Notes: a model not told the origin generated them from the letters alone. Shown: positions 1-9,042, counted from the first letter of the stretch. The stretch: 64,000 bases of DNA from Natrialba taiwanensis DSM 12281 (GCF_000337595.1 NZ_AOIL01000051.1:69320-133319); one strand, 5' to 3'. A program made the numbers and translations.

Positions 1-129
1 CCCGGTCGACGCCTCGGGTGAACTCGAAGGCGACGCTTCCGATGGCGAGTGCTCCTCGTCGGACCCGCCGTCTTCACGTGGTTCGTCGGGGTCCACACCG
101 TTCCCCGTCTCCGCCGACTCGTCCGGCAT
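1..129 (-). CDS. N-terminus of a TatC-family translocase subunit (partial)
   Basis: Only the first 43 codons are in the window; the gene runs off the left edge. The visible part starts MPDESAETGNG and is an acidic, Ser/Pro-rich, non-membrane leader with no recognisable domain. The identification comes from position: it is divergent from the double-length tatC, and in haloarchaea the single-length tatC commonly sits there. A TATA-like box lies about 25-34 bases upstream on the minus strand, which fits a leaderless ATG start at 129. The product is inferred, not seen. Confidence 0.5.
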   Translation of the reverse strand, partial: MPDESAETGNGVDPDEPREDGGSDEEHSPSEASPSSSPEASTG

Positions 130-304
130 CTATCGGGATATAGATAGGCGGGCGGTTATAGGCCTTTTTCTTGTGCGCACTGGGTCACGGTACCGATCGA
201 CGCGTTCGTCCGCACCGGTCGCCGTCGAATGTGGTGAACGAGCACGATGCGCGGTAGGAGACTCGAAAGGTTGATAACTGGATGTCAGTTACCCATGGTA
301 GTAA
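130..304. promoter_or_regulatory. Divergent promoter region between the two tatC genes
   Basis: Two TATA-like boxes point outward. On the plus strand ttgataactg at 271-280 lies 25-34 bases before the ATG at 305. On the minus strand a ctataacc-type box near 154-163 lies at the same distance from the ATG at 129. No strong Shine-Dalgarno is seen before either start, so leaderless transcripts are likely. Confidence 0.5.
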
Positions 305-2716
305 ATGAGTTCTGCCGTTGACGAGGATACCGCCCGTGCGATCAATACCGGGCGCGAAACTCTTGGTGCGATGCTCTCGAGCGTGCAGACACACCTTCAG
401 AAGGTGTTTATCGTCTTCGTTATCGGCTTTATCGGCTCGTTCTACGCGTTGCGCGTCTTCATCTGGGACTTTCTCAAACAGACTGCAAAGGCAGAAATGT
501 CGCCGTACATCGCCGATTCGACGGAGCTTATTACGCGGACTCCGTTCGAGGTTATTCTCTTGCAGGCCAAGATCGGGATGCTCGTCGGTATTGTCGTGGC
601 GGTTCCCGCGTTACTGTACTTCTCGAGGAATAAGTTGCGCAAACGCGGCTACGACACCATCGTGCCCATCTCTCGGAGCTATATCGCGAGCTTCGTCCTG
701 ACCGCGATCACGTTGTTCTGCCTCGGGGTCGTCTACGCCTATGCGGTGTTCTTCCCGTATACGTTCGACTTTCTCGCCGGAAACGCCGTCAGCGCCCACG
801 TCAAACCGAGCTTCGGGATCACCGAGTTCACCGAGTTCATCGCACTGTTGACGCTCTCGTTCGGGCTGGCGGCCCAGTTGCCGCTGTTTATGGGTGTCCT
901 CTCGTACACCGAGATCGTCCCCTACGAGACGTTCCGGGACAAGTGGCGACACGCGATCGTCGGGATCACCGTCTTCGGCGCACTGTTCTCGCCGCCGGAC
1001 CCGTTCACGCAGATCATGTGGGCGACGCCGATGGTCGGGCTCTACATCATCAGCCTCAGTCTCGCAAAGGTAGTTGCAAACATCCGCCGGCGCGGTGCGG
1101 CCGAGAGCGACGGGACCGGGACCGATCATATGAAACGAGTCGTCCTCCGATTCGTCGGCGTTCTGGCTGTTGTCGCCATCGGAACCGGCGCGTTCGTTAA
1201 TCAGGGTGGATTCGACTACCTCGGGGAGGCGGTCTACCCCAGCCTGCCGGCGTGGCTTCAACCCGGTCCCGAGGGCCCGTTCGGACTCGGATCGCTCGCT
1301 GCCGAGCACGGACTCCTCGGTGACGCCGCTGTTGGGCTTACCATCGCTGCAGGCGTCGGCGTGCTTATCCTGTTCGCCTATACGATCAAAGTGCTCCAGG
1401 CTCCGATCTACCCGCGGGAGGGAGCCATTCGAACGGCCGAATCGCCCGACGATGTCGACTTCGAGATGCTCACCGCCGAGGACGTGGAGGAAGTGCCAGC
1501 GTCCGTCTTCCTCCAGATGAAAGAGGAACAGGCGCTCGAGGTTTCTCGACAGGCGATGTACGACGACAACCGGGAGAAAGCCCAGGCGATCTTGAACCGG
1601 TTCGACTCGCTGCAAGACCAACAGGCCGAGGACGGCACAACCGGTGACGGCGAGAGTGCAGCACTCACTCAGACCGATGCCGGTGGCGCTGCCGAGGAGG
1701 AGGAGGAAGGTGGCTTCCTGACGAGTACGGCCGCCGGAATGCTCGATCCCTTCACCGAGGAAGAGACGACCGAGGACGACATCGGTGGCTACGCCTACGA
1801 CATCGCCTTCATCCTCAACAGTCTCACCTCGAAGATGTTCCGCATCGTCGGTATGTTTATGCTCGTCATGGGCGGGACCTTCTTCTGGCTCTACCAGGGT
1901 GGGATCGGCCAGGTTCTCACGACGTTCCTCCATCGCGTTCCCGAACCGATCCTCCACGAGGTGGCCGTCCGTAACGGGGTCGACCCCGCCGGGATGACAC
2001 TCCAGGAACTCATCACGGAGATGGACATCGTCATCGCGCTCCATCCCGTCGAAGTGCTCATCTTCGAGGTCAAAGTGAGTGTCATCGCGGGGATCATCGC
2101 CGTGCTCCCGCTGGTGCTGTACTACGGCTGGCCTGCGATGAAAGAGCGCGGGCTGGTCCGAGGTGACCGCCGTATCTTCGTCGTCTGGGGTGGCTCGCTG
2201 TTGGGTGGGTTCGCGTTCGGAACGTACCTCGGCTTCTTCTGGATCGCACCGGCGGTCATCTCCTATCTCGTCTCCGACGCGATCACCAACGGAATGGTCG
2301 TCTCCTACCGGATTAGTAGCTTCTTCTGGATGGTCATCTTCACGACCCTCGGCATCGGCTTCCTGTTCAACATCATCGTCACGATGGCGCTGTTCCACGT
2401 TGGCGGCATCATCAACTACCGGACGATGCTCCGGCGCTGGCGACCGGCCGTCGTCGGCATCTTCACCGTCGCGGCGATCGCCAGTCCGAAGGGTGTCCTC
2501 ACCATGTTGATGGTCGCCATTCCGATCGCCCTGACCTACATGCTCGGCCTCGGCGTCCTGTATCTCCTCACCGGCGGCGGGCGGCTATTTGGCGGCAGCG
2601 GTGGCGGCGGTAGTGGCGAACAAAACGACGCAGACGCTGCCGGTACCGCTGGCACTACTGAGGCCGACACCGGCACCGATACCGGCTCCGGACCCCAACC
2701 CGACCCAACCACGTAG
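305..2716 (+). CDS. tatC2: Double-length twin-arginine translocase subunit TatC (TatCt type)
   Basis: 803 residues, about three times a normal TatC. Two hydrophobic TatC-like halves (roughly residues 20-270 and 500-760) are joined by further membrane segments and an acidic cytosolic linker at about 380-490 (glutamate runs, TEDDIGG). The C-terminus is a Gly-rich then Thr/Asp-rich tail. This fused TatC is a known haloarchaeal feature and belongs to the Tat pathway, which exports folded proteins across the cytoplasmic membrane; haloarchaea use Tat for a large share of their secretome. It is divergent from the presumed single TatC. Start chosen at the ATG with a TATA-like box at -30. Confidence 0.93.
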   Translation: MSSAVDEDTARAINTGRETLGAMLSSVQTHLQKVFIVFVIGFIGSFYALRVFIWDFLKQTAKAEMSPYIADSTELITRTPFEVILLQAKIGMLVGIVVAVPALLYFSRNKLRKRGYDTIVPISRSYIASFVLTAITLFCLGVVYAYAVFFPYTFDFLAGNAVSAHVKPSFGITEFTEFIALLTLSFGLAAQLPLFMGVLSYTEIVPYETFRDKWRHAIVGITVFGALFSPPDPFTQIMWATPMVGLYIISLSLAKVVANIRRRGAAESDGTGTDHMKRVVLRFVGVLAVVAIGTGAFVNQGGFDYLGEAVYPSLPAWLQPGPEGPFGLGSLAAEHGLLGDAAVGLTIAAGVGVLILFAYTIKVLQAPIYPREGAIRTAESPDDVDFEMLTAEDVEEVPASVFLQMKEEQALEVSRQAMYDDNREKAQAILNRFDSLQDQQAEDGTTGDGESAALTQTDAGGAAEEEEEGGFLTSTAAGMLDPFTEEETTEDDIGGYAYDIAFILNSLTSKMFRIVGMFMLVMGGTFFWLYQGGIGQVLTTFLHRVPEPILHEVAVRNGVDPAGMTLQELITEMDIVIALHPVEVLIFEVKVSVIAGIIAVLPLVLYYGWPAMKERGLVRGDRRIFVVWGGSLLGGFAFGTYLGFFWIAPAVISYLVSDAITNGMVVSYRISSFFWMVIFTTLGIGFLFNIIVTMALFHVGGIINYRTMLRRWRPAVVGIFTVAAIASPKGVLTMLMVAIPIALTYMLGLGVLYLLTGGGRLFGGSGGGGSGEQNDADAAGTAGTTEADTGTDTGSGPQPDPTT

Positions 2717-2766
2717 CGAACTCGTCCGACGGCTTAAGATGGGAGGCATGCGAACGCGTCCCTACG

Positions 2767-2943
2767 ATGCCAAAGATCAGCGTCGAAATCCCGCAGGAAC
2801 TACTCGAGGACTTAGACGACCACGTCGGCGACGACGGCAAGTTCGTCAACCGGAGCGATGCGATCCGTGCCTCGATCCGAAAAACGCTCGACATTCTCGA
2901 CGAAATCGACGACCGACACGATCGACTCGACTCCGACGAATAA
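2767..2943 (+). CDS. Small ribbon-helix-helix (CopG/Arc-type) DNA-binding protein
   Basis: 58 residues. It opens with a short beta strand, MPKISVEIPQELLEDLD, followed by a helix-turn-helix core with NRSDAIRASIRKTL, the classic layout of ribbon-helix-helix repressors that bind DNA as dimers through the N-terminal strand. The C-terminus is acidic (DRHDRLDSDE). It follows tatC2 by 50 bases in the same direction and may be co-transcribed or have its own promoter. The target is unknown. No partner toxin is adjacent. Confidence 0.8.
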   Translation: MPKISVEIPQELLEDLDDHVGDDGKFVNRSDAIRASIRKTLDILDEIDDRHDRLDSDE

Positions 2944-3001
2944 GTCCGTATTCACCCGGAAACACGACCGAACAGCAACAGATCGTTACACCACGGACCG
3001 T

Positions 3002-3778
3002 TCAGTCTCGATCGATCCGTTGTGCGAAGCCGAAATTCGGCTTCACGTCCTCGACTCGAACCGTCACAACATCTCCCGTCTCCGCCGCCGGAACGAACAA
3101 CCTGTAGCCATCGACCGATGCAATACCGTCACCCTCGTTCCCGACATCGGTGATCTCGACCTCGAGTTCATCGCCCGGCCGCACCGATGCGGTGAGTCGC
3201 CCCTTTCCGATAAAGTAGAGTTCGGAGGATTCGTCCCGTGAGGCCTTCGGACTCGTAGCGCGAACGTACTGGAACTCCTCCTCGACGTCCGCTCTGAACT
3301 CGTCGACGTCGGGGCCTTCGAAGATTTTCACGACGAAGTCGCCGTCGGTGTCGAGGAGTTCGAGTGCGGTTTCGAAGGCCTGGCGCGCGAGGTGGAGCGA
3401 GCGAGCCTGATCGAGCGAGTACTCGCCGGACATGTTGGGGGCCATGTCGGACAGCACAGCGTCGACCTCGCCGCCCGCGGCGTCGATGACCCGGTCGCGC
3501 GTTCGTTCCTCGGTCATGTCCCCGCGGATGGTTTCGATGGTGTCGTGGCCCTCGATGTCTTTGATGCGCTGAAGGTCGACGCCGATCACCTGCCCGTCGG
3601 GGCCGACGGCTTCGGCGGCGACTTCGAGCCACCCGCCGGGCGCGGCACCGAGGTCGACGACGGTATCGCCGCGCGAGAGGACGTTTTCGAGTTCGTCGAG
3701 CTGCTTGAGCTTGTAGGCGGCTCGGCTTCGGTAGCCTTCCTGCTTTGCCTTGTTGTAGTAGTGGTCCTTTCGTGCCAT
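3002..3778 (-). CDS. rlmE: 23S rRNA (uridine-2'-O-)-methyltransferase RlmE/FtsJ with C-terminal TRAM domain
   Basis: 258 residues. The N-terminal 200 residues are an RrmJ/FtsJ Rossmann methyltransferase: SAM motif VVDLGAAPGGWLEV, the DMAPNMSG segment, VVKIFEGPD and SSELYFIGK supply the K-D-K-E catalytic set. Residues about 200-255 (RPGDELEVEITDVGNEGDGI) form a TRAM RNA-binding domain, an archaeal addition absent from the bacterial enzyme. It methylates a uridine of the large-subunit rRNA. ATG at 3778; the KDHYYNKAKQEGYRSRAAYKL opening is typical of the family. Confidence 0.93.
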   Translation of the reverse strand: MARKDHYYNKAKQEGYRSRAAYKLKQLDELENVLSRGDTVVDLGAAPGGWLEVAAEAVGPDGQVIGVDLQRIKDIEGHDTIETIRGDMTEERTRDRVIDAAGGEVDAVLSDMAPNMSGEYSLDQARSLHLARQAFETALELLDTDGDFVVKIFEGPDVDEFRADVEEEFQYVRATSPKASRDESSELYFIGKGRLTASVRPGDELEVEITDVGNEGDGIASVDGYRLFVPAAETGDVVTVRVEDVKPNFGFAQRIDRD

Positions 3779-3907
3779 GCTCGGATAGTCAGTTGGCTGT
3801 GGTACACGGCGAAGACGGATAGGTGTCGCGAAGAGGAGTCACGCGTTGTGCGCGTGAAGTCATGACGCTGTCTATCGGGACTTGCGGAGGCGTCCGGACG
3901 AGGCGCG

Positions 3908-4816
3908 TTATCGGGACTCCGGGTCGCCGTCTGCTGCGTCGGTATCGTCATCGTCAGCTGCGTGCTCGGTGTTCGGATCTGCATCCTCGGTGCGCTCTCG
4001 TTCCGCGAGATCGGCCTCCTCGTCGACGCCCGAACCGTCCCCGACCTCGGAGTCGATCCGCTCCGGATCGATGGCCGCGTCGTCCCGTCGGCGTTCGTCG
4101 ATGTTTCCGGGGGCGAGTTCAGCGTCCGAGCGCTCATCGAGCTCCATCTCGGGCTCGACTTCGGCGTCCGTGCGTTGGCCGACATCCTCGTCCGGGTCGA
4201 GTTCAGCGTCCGTGTCGCGGCCGGTCAGTTCGGAGGGATCGACCTCGAGCCCGCGGCCGGCTTCTTCCTCGATCGCGTCCATTTCGTCGGCGGCGGTGTC
4301 AGCGGACGATTCCGTCTCGTCCAGTTGCTCGTCCGGGTCGACGCGAGGTTCATCCTCGAGATCGTCGTAGAACTCGTCATCGCGCATCGGCTCCGAGCGG
4401 TCGCGTGCCGTCGATCCGGGACCTTCTTCGGTCCCGTCGACGCCGGTTTCGGATTCGGTGTTGATTCCCGAGACCGGTTCGCCAGGGGTGTAGTCCGTAT
4501 CGCGCTGGTCTGACCGATGCTCGGTGTCTACTTTCCCGCCCTCCTGCTGCTCGTCGCTCGTGAGACTTTCCTCGGGAAACGCCGTCTCGAGTCGAATCGC
4601 CTCGTCGGTGATCTCGGTGACGGCGTCGTCGGTGAGCGGCACGGTCTCCTCGGATTTGTTGCCCCAGTTGAGCGTCGCTTTAATCGAATCGGTGACGCCA
4701 GGGTTCGGGTCGACGTACGCGGTTTCCGATTCGACGGAGTCCACGACGCCGAGGGGCTCGCCGTCCGCACTTTCGACCGTCTTGCCGGCATCGTCGGCGG
4801 TGAATGTGGGACTCAC
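3908..4816 (-). CDS. Acidic protein with N-terminal PRC-barrel-like domain
   Basis: 302 residues from a GTG start at 4816 (an in-frame open stretch continues upstream across pcn on the other strand but is not coding). Residues 1-75 (FTADDAGKTVESADGEPLGVV and following beta-rich sequence) resemble a PRC-barrel. The rest is a disordered Asp/Glu-rich tail with loose repeats of the kind TDAEL-DPDEDV and SDAELAPG. No membrane segment or signal peptide. Function unknown; PRC-barrel proteins often act as binding modules in RNA metabolism or membrane complexes. Divergent from pcn. Confidence 0.65.
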   Translation of the reverse strand: MSPTFTADDAGKTVESADGEPLGVVDSVESETAYVDPNPGVTDSIKATLNWGNKSEETVPLTDDAVTEITDEAIRLETAFPEESLTSDEQQEGGKVDTEHRSDQRDTDYTPGEPVSGINTESETGVDGTEEGPGSTARDRSEPMRDDEFYDDLEDEPRVDPDEQLDETESSADTAADEMDAIEEEAGRGLEVDPSELTGRDTDAELDPDEDVGQRTDAEVEPEMELDERSDAELAPGNIDERRRDDAAIDPERIDSEVGDGSGVDEEADLAERERTEDADPNTEHAADDDDTDAADGDPESR

Positions 4817-4955
4817 ACTCGGGGGTAGTGCCGGCGGCGGGAAGCAACTCGTGCCTGCACACCACGGCAGAAAGAATCGGGGAAGCGCAGACCGTGGACC
4901 GGGGACGACAGACGACGCCGCGAGTGGCGTGGTGGAATCAATCGTAAAGGGTGCC

Positions 4956-4963
4956 TTTTTATG
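4956..4963 (+). promoter_or_regulatory. TATA box of pcn
   Basis: tttttatg lies 25-32 bases before the ATG at 4988, preceded by a purine-rich stretch (gtaaaggg) that could be the BRE. The spacing predicts a leaderless pcn mRNA and supports the internal ATG over an upstream in-frame ATG at 4961, which would lie inside the promoter. Confidence 0.55.
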
Positions 4964-4987
4964 CCAACCGTTCGTACCCCGACGCAT

Positions 4988-5731
4988 ATGTTCAAGGCCA
5001 TCGTGAGCGCGGAAACGCTCACCAGCGCGCTCGATTCGATCAGCGTGCTGGTCGACGAGTGTAAGATCCACCTGGAGGAAGACGGACTCGAAATTCGAGC
5101 CGTCGACCCCGCCAACGTCGGGATGGTCGACCTCTCGCTCGACGCGGCTGCCTTCGAATCCTACGAAGCCGACGGCGGGCTGATCGGCGTCGACCTCTCC
5201 CGACTCGAGGACATCGCAGGGATGGCCGAATCCGGCCAGCTCATCCAGTTCGAACTCGACGAGGAGACCCGCAAGCTCCACATCCAGATCGACGGGCTCG
5301 AGTACACGCTCGCGCTCATCGACCCCGACAGCATCCGACAGGAGCCGGACATTCCGGATCTGGACCTGCCCGCCGAGGTCGTCCTCGAGGGCAAGGATGT
5401 CAACCGCTCGGTTACCGCTGCGGACATGGTCTCGGACCACATCGCACTCGGCGTCGACGAAGGCGACGACGCGTTCTACGTCAATGCGGAAGGTGACACC
5501 GACGACGTTCACCTCGAACTCACCCAGGAAGATCTGATCGATCTGCAGGCCGGTCCCGCTCGCTCGCTTTTCAGTCTGGACTACCTGAAGGACATGAACA
5601 AGGCGATCCCCTCGAACACCGAGGTCACGCTCCACCTCGGGGAGGAGTTCCCCGTGAAGATTTACTTCGGGTTTGCGGAGGGTCAGGGACAGGTCACGTA
5701 CATGCTCGCGCCACGGATTCAAAGCGACTGA
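4988..5731 (+). CDS. pcn: DNA polymerase sliding clamp (PCNA)
   Basis: 247 residues, the usual archaeal PCNA length. It opens [19 protein letters not shown] and contains ILVDECKI-type and [15 protein letters not shown] motifs, an interdomain connector near residue 120, and the C-terminal [13 protein letters not shown] and VTYMLAPRI segments. It forms a homotrimeric ring that tethers polymerases, ligase, FEN1 and other PIP-box proteins to DNA. Strongly acidic surface as in other haloarchaeal clamps. priL, another replication gene, lies 1.7 kb downstream. Confidence 0.97.
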   Translation: MFKAIVSAETLTSALDSISVLVDECKIHLEEDGLEIRAVDPANVGMVDLSLDAAAFESYEADGGLIGVDLSRLEDIAGMAESGQLIQFELDEETRKLHIQIDGLEYTLALIDPDSIRQEPDIPDLDLPAEVVLEGKDVNRSVTAADMVSDHIALGVDEGDDAFYVNAEGDTDDVHLELTQEDLIDLQAGPARSLFSLDYLKDMNKAIPSNTEVTLHLGEEFPVKIYFGFAEGQGQVTYMLAPRIQSD

Positions 5732-5929
5732 ATCTGCCCCAGACTGCCGAACTGCAACGGATTCACGCCGATCGGTCGTGTGGTGGGAATACAACGCCTT
5801 TCTTTCCTCGACTGCAATCTCGCCGGTTTTGGCGAAACGTGTTAGGTATCGAACACTCTCTCGAGTGGGAAATAAAGCCTGCACAGCGACAGGACAGTCA
5901 TTACGTGGCCACTACTGGAGGACCGGAGT

Positions 5930-6310
5930 ATGCCCTCCAACGATGACACGCCAGATAGCGCGATCGCTGCAGATACCGATATCGCGGATGAACCGCACAG
6001 ACACGCCAGTTCGTCGCTGGACGATCTCGACTATACAACCACGTTCGATCCAACTGCCGACTGTGCAAGCGAAATGGTGATTATCACCGTCGCCGCCCTC
6101 ACCGACTCGACGCCGGTCGATCTTCCGGCACTCGCACGCGTTATCGACCCCGATGCACTCGATGCACTGCTCGATCGCGCGGCACGGGACGACGACCATG
6201 GCGTCCAAGAACTCTGGTTCACGTACGCTGGCTTCGATATCGGGCTCCGAAGTGATGGCAAACTCAGAATAACGCTGGCGACTTCGTCGACGAATACAAC
6301 GACGGCTTAG
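5930..6310 (+). CDS. HalOD1 output-domain protein
   Basis: 126 residues. The C-terminal 80 residues match the haloarchaeal HalOD1 output domain: MVIITVAALTDSTPVDLPAL, then VIDPDALDALL, then WFTYAGFDIGLRSDGKLRI. The N-terminal 40 residues are a polar leader. These domains are frequent, often stand-alone, and are thought to act in signal output, but no biochemical role is established. The stop overlaps that of the convergent hydrolase gene by four bases. Confidence 0.8.
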   Translation: MPSNDDTPDSAIAADTDIADEPHRHASSSLDDLDYTTTFDPTADCASEMVIITVAALTDSTPVDLPALARVIDPDALDALLDRAARDDDHGVQELWFTYAGFDIGLRSDGKLRITLATSSTNTTTA

Positions 6311-7263
6311 GTATCGGTGCTGGCCTGAGCGCGGGTCCGTGATCGATTCCGAGTTCCAGTTCCGGTCTCCTGTTCGCCGAGAAACGACACCAGCGCGTCA
6401 GAGACGGCGTCAGCCCGTTCGATACACGCCAGGTGTGAGCCGCCCTCGATCAGTTCGAGTCGGGCATCGGGAATCGCCTCCTCGAGCAGCCGCGCGTTCG
6501 ACGACGGAACCACCGCGTCGTCGGTCCCGTGGATCACCAGCGTCGGGACGCGAACGCGATCGAGTTCAGCGCTGGCGTCGAACGCGAGGGCCGCCCCGAG
6601 TTGGGCTTCGATCGCCGGTTCGGTCGCGTCTTGCTCGCGTCGCCACTCGATGATTCGGTCCATCAGGTGCGGGTTCCGGTTGGTGAACGACCCGCTGAAG
6701 ACGGGGCGCATCCGGTGACGGAGCGTTTCCCGTTCGTTCGCGCCCGAGGGCGTTTCGAGCAGCCGACCGGGGATATCCGCGGGAATCGCCATCGCGTCCG
6801 GACCGCCGTGGGTCGTCGCACACAGCGTCAGCGACGCCGCGCGGTCGTAGGCGATCGCGTACTGCTGGGCGACCATCCCGCCGAGACCGATTCCGACGAG
6901 ATGCGCGCTTCGAACCCCGGCATCGTCGAGAACCGCCTCAAGATCGGCTGCCAGTCCATCGACCGAGTAGCCGGCCGGCTTTCGAAGGAGCGGCGACCGA
7001 ATGCGACCCGGAAGTCGCGGAACGAGCGGTGGAAGTCCGGCATCTGAGCGGCCGGTTCCCCGCATGTCCGGCGCGATCACGGGCGCGCCGAACTCGCGGG
7101 CGACGGCCTCGCGCTGCCAACGCCACAGCCACCGCCCGTAGCCGATGTCCTGCAGAAAGACGATCGGGGTTTCGCTCGCGTGGCTCTCGTCGGTCGGCTC
7201 GCGCTCGTCGCGGTCGTCGAACTCGTAGTAGATCGACACGCCGTCCCGCATCGCCCGTGGCAT
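6307..7263 (-). CDS. Alpha/beta-hydrolase fold protein lacking the nucleophile serine
   Basis: 318 residues from ATG 7263 (MPRAMRDGVSIYYEF); a tttcaag-type box about 25-30 bases upstream favours this start over more upstream ones. The fold is clear: PDMRGTGRSD after strand 4, a nucleophile elbow, an acidic residue in VIHGTDDAVVP and a histidine in GGSHLACIE. The elbow reads GIGLGG instead of G-x-S-x-G, so Gly126 replaces the catalytic serine while the Asp and His remain. It may be inactive, a binding protein, or use other chemistry. Tail-to-tail with the HalOD1 gene. Confidence 0.85.
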   Translation of the reverse strand: MPRAMRDGVSIYYEFDDRDEREPTDESHASETPIVFLQDIGYGRWLWRWQREAVAREFGAPVIAPDMRGTGRSDAGLPPLVPRLPGRIRSPLLRKPAGYSVDGLAADLEAVLDDAGVRSAHLVGIGLGGMVAQQYAIAYDRAASLTLCATTHGGPDAMAIPADIPGRLLETPSGANERETLRHRMRPVFSGSFTNRNPHLMDRIIEWRREQDATEPAIEAQLGAALAFDASAELDRVRVPTLVIHGTDDAVVPSSNARLLEEAIPDARLELIEGGSHLACIERADAVSDALVSFLGEQETGTGTRNRSRTRAQASTDT

Positions 7264-7461
7264 GCTCGACACAACGTTCCGGCCCCTCTTGAAATCGAGC
7301 CTCCCGTTCCGACCCGTGCGATCACCCGACGAAGCGGCGGTGGGCCAACGGGCGGGAACCGACTCGATCGAGGGGTAGCGGGGTAATACTATCTTATCGA
7401 CACTATCGCACTCGATCGACAATCAGTGGACTTAATCCATCAGAGTAGCTTTCAATTACCG

Positions 7462-8649
7462 ATGCAGCGACTGCACGCTCGGTACCCGTTTCTCGAAGCC
7501 GCCCGCGAAACCGTGGCGACGGAGACGGTCGATCTGGCAACCGTCGTCGAGCAGGAGCGGGCAGTCGTCGAGCGCGCACGGAAACGCGTTATTACCGCGC
7601 TCGAAGACAGCGAGATCGGCGAGCCACACCGCGATCCCCGCACCGAACTGCTCTCTTACCCCGTCGCTCGCGTCCTCGTCTCGATGGTCGACGAACGCGT
7701 CCTCGTCCGCAAGTACGCCCGCGCCGAGGCGGCCACCGCTCACGAGCGGTTTACCGCCGACCTCGAATCGACGACCGAACTCAAAAGCGTCGAGTCGACC
7801 GGCCTCGAACTCGAGACCGTCCTTGAGGAGTTCAGTCTACAGGAGGCAGTGACTCCCGCACCCGCGAGTGCTCCCCGAGAGGCTGGGACCGCAGCCGCGA
7901 CGGCCGATATCAACGATGTCGACGACGTCAACGAGTTCAGGATCGATGTCGGCACCTACCTCCCGCTGGCTGCGGACCTCTGGGACGACGAGTGGGGGCT
8001 GGTCAATCAGCCCCTGACGAACGGCGAGGTCCCGGTCGCGCGAGACGACCTCCTCGTGCTGTTACGGGAGGCCATCCGCGACCGAATCGAGGAGGGCCTT
8101 CCCTTCGAGGTTCCCGACCCGATCGCGACGGGGCTCGAAGACGATGTCGCCGCCGTCCGGGACGTCCTCGCCGAACTCGATCTCACGCGCGACATCGATA
8201 CCGTCGTTCCCGAACTCTTTCCGCCATGTATGCAGGCGCTGTTGGATCAAATCCAGAAGGGCGAGCCCCTGCCCCACCACTCGCGGTTTGCGATTACGGC
8301 CTTCCTGTCGAGCATCGGGATGACGACGGACCAGATCGTCGACCTCTATCGGGTGAACTCGTCGTTCGGCGAGGAGATGACCCGCTATCAGACCGATCAT
8401 ATCCGCGGTGAAACCTCACCGACGGAGTACTCGCCGCCGTCGTGTGCGACGATGCAGTCCTACGGCGACTGCGTGAACAAGGACGACCTCTGCGAGCGCA
8501 TTCCCCATCCGATGGCCTACTACGAGGAACGGATCGACGAGGCCGACGAGGACGAACTCGAGGACTGGCGCGAAGGGGACACGGAGACGGAAGCCGATGA
8601 GAAGGGAACGGACACGAGCGACGGGACTGGAACGGTCAATAGCGACTGA
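7462..8649 (+). CDS. priL: DNA primase large subunit PriL
   Basis: 395 residues from the ATG at 7462 (MQRLHARYPFLEAARETV), with a TATA-like cttaatcc about 27 bases upstream; an earlier in-frame ATG at 7426 is less likely. PriL is the regulatory subunit of the archaeal-eukaryotic primase PriSL. Four cysteines in the C-terminal part (Cys256, Cys328, Cys337, Cys344) fit the conserved Fe-S cluster. A variable Ala/Thr-rich acidic linker lies at about 125-155, and the tail is acidic. priS is not in the window. Confidence 0.93.
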   Translation: MQRLHARYPFLEAARETVATETVDLATVVEQERAVVERARKRVITALEDSEIGEPHRDPRTELLSYPVARVLVSMVDERVLVRKYARAEAATAHERFTADLESTTELKSVESTGLELETVLEEFSLQEAVTPAPASAPREAGTAAATADINDVDDVNEFRIDVGTYLPLAADLWDDEWGLVNQPLTNGEVPVARDDLLVLLREAIRDRIEEGLPFEVPDPIATGLEDDVAAVRDVLAELDLTRDIDTVVPELFPPCMQALLDQIQKGEPLPHHSRFAITAFLSSIGMTTDQIVDLYRVNSSFGEEMTRYQTDHIRGETSPTEYSPPSCATMQSYGDCVNKDDLCERIPHPMAYYEERIDEADEDELEDWREGDTETEADEKGTDTSDGTGTVNSD

Positions 8650-8729
8650 TACGGTCTGCTGTAACGATTTACCGGCGCAACCGCGCCCGTCCTGCGGTTG
8701 CGCCGGAAATGACTTACAGCAGTCCGTAT
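8649..8729. repeat. 81-bp palindromic element, copy 1 (loop orientation A)
   Basis: Imperfect inverted repeat beginning at the last base of the priL stop codon. Arms run atacggtctgctgtaa ... and ... cttacagcagtccgtat, with a perfect inner 13-base arm ccggcgcaaccgc. The nine-base loop reads GCCCGTCCT. Nearly the same element is present at 25345-25425. The RNA would form a long hairpin right after the stop codon, so it could act as a terminator or 3'-end stabiliser. It does not look coding. Confidence 0.85.
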
Positions 8730-8781
8730 GAAAAAGCGTACAGCCGTCAGTTCTCTCTCGCACTCATACTCAAATTCAAAT

Positions 8782-9042
8782 TCAAATAGCGTTCTGCGTC
8801 TCGAAATCGTTGTCGCCGTCACCGTCCTCAGGATCGTTCAACGCGTAGGCGACGCCGAACCCGGCGGATGTAACCAGGAGAATAAAGCCGACGATAGCAC
8901 CGACGAGAAGTCGCGCGCCGTCGGGAGTGAGAACTCCGTCGTCGCCGCCGTAGGTCACGCCGATGGCGACCATCGCGCCGAGCAACAGCAACACGGTAGA
9001 GACGGCGACGACCAGTTCGATGAGTTTCTCACGCTCGAGCAT
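8782..9042 (-). CDS. Small two-helix membrane protein
   Basis: 86 residues from ATG 9042 (MLEREKLIELVVAVSTVLLL). Two hydrophobic segments (about residues 7-30 and 45-70) are separated by GGDDGVLTPDG, and the tail is acidic (NDPEDGDGDNDFE). This layout matches a widespread haloarchaeal hypothetical membrane protein family; function unknown. An upstream in-frame ATG exists, but its leader lacks conserved character. It lies in the same direction as htpX, about 100 bases apart. Confidence 0.7.
   Translation of the reverse strand: MLEREKLIELVVAVSTVLLLLGAMVAIGVTYGGDDGVLTPDGARLLVGAIVGFILLVTSAGFGVAYALNDPEDGDGDNDFETQNAI

Noticed and set aside
611-2398. 595-codon open frame on the minus strand across tatC2
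   Set aside because: It is the antisense shadow of a strongly supported gene; its protein is a run of Asp/Glu/Arg/His without any domain, as expected from high-GC codon bias.
4817-5884. Upstream extension of the PRC-barrel-like gene across pcn
   Set aside because: The extension reads through pcn on the opposite strand with no conserved sequence. The beta-rich domain begins right at the GTG at 4816.
4988-8649. Replication origin near pcn and priL
   Set aside because: No Orc1/Cdc6 gene and no long origin-recognition-box repeats were found near these genes.
8650-8763. Short reading frame through the palindromic element with a PAQPQDGRGCAG-type peptide
   Set aside because: The peptide appears only because the palindrome lacks stops; the same peptide arises from the second copy, so it marks the repeat and not a gene.
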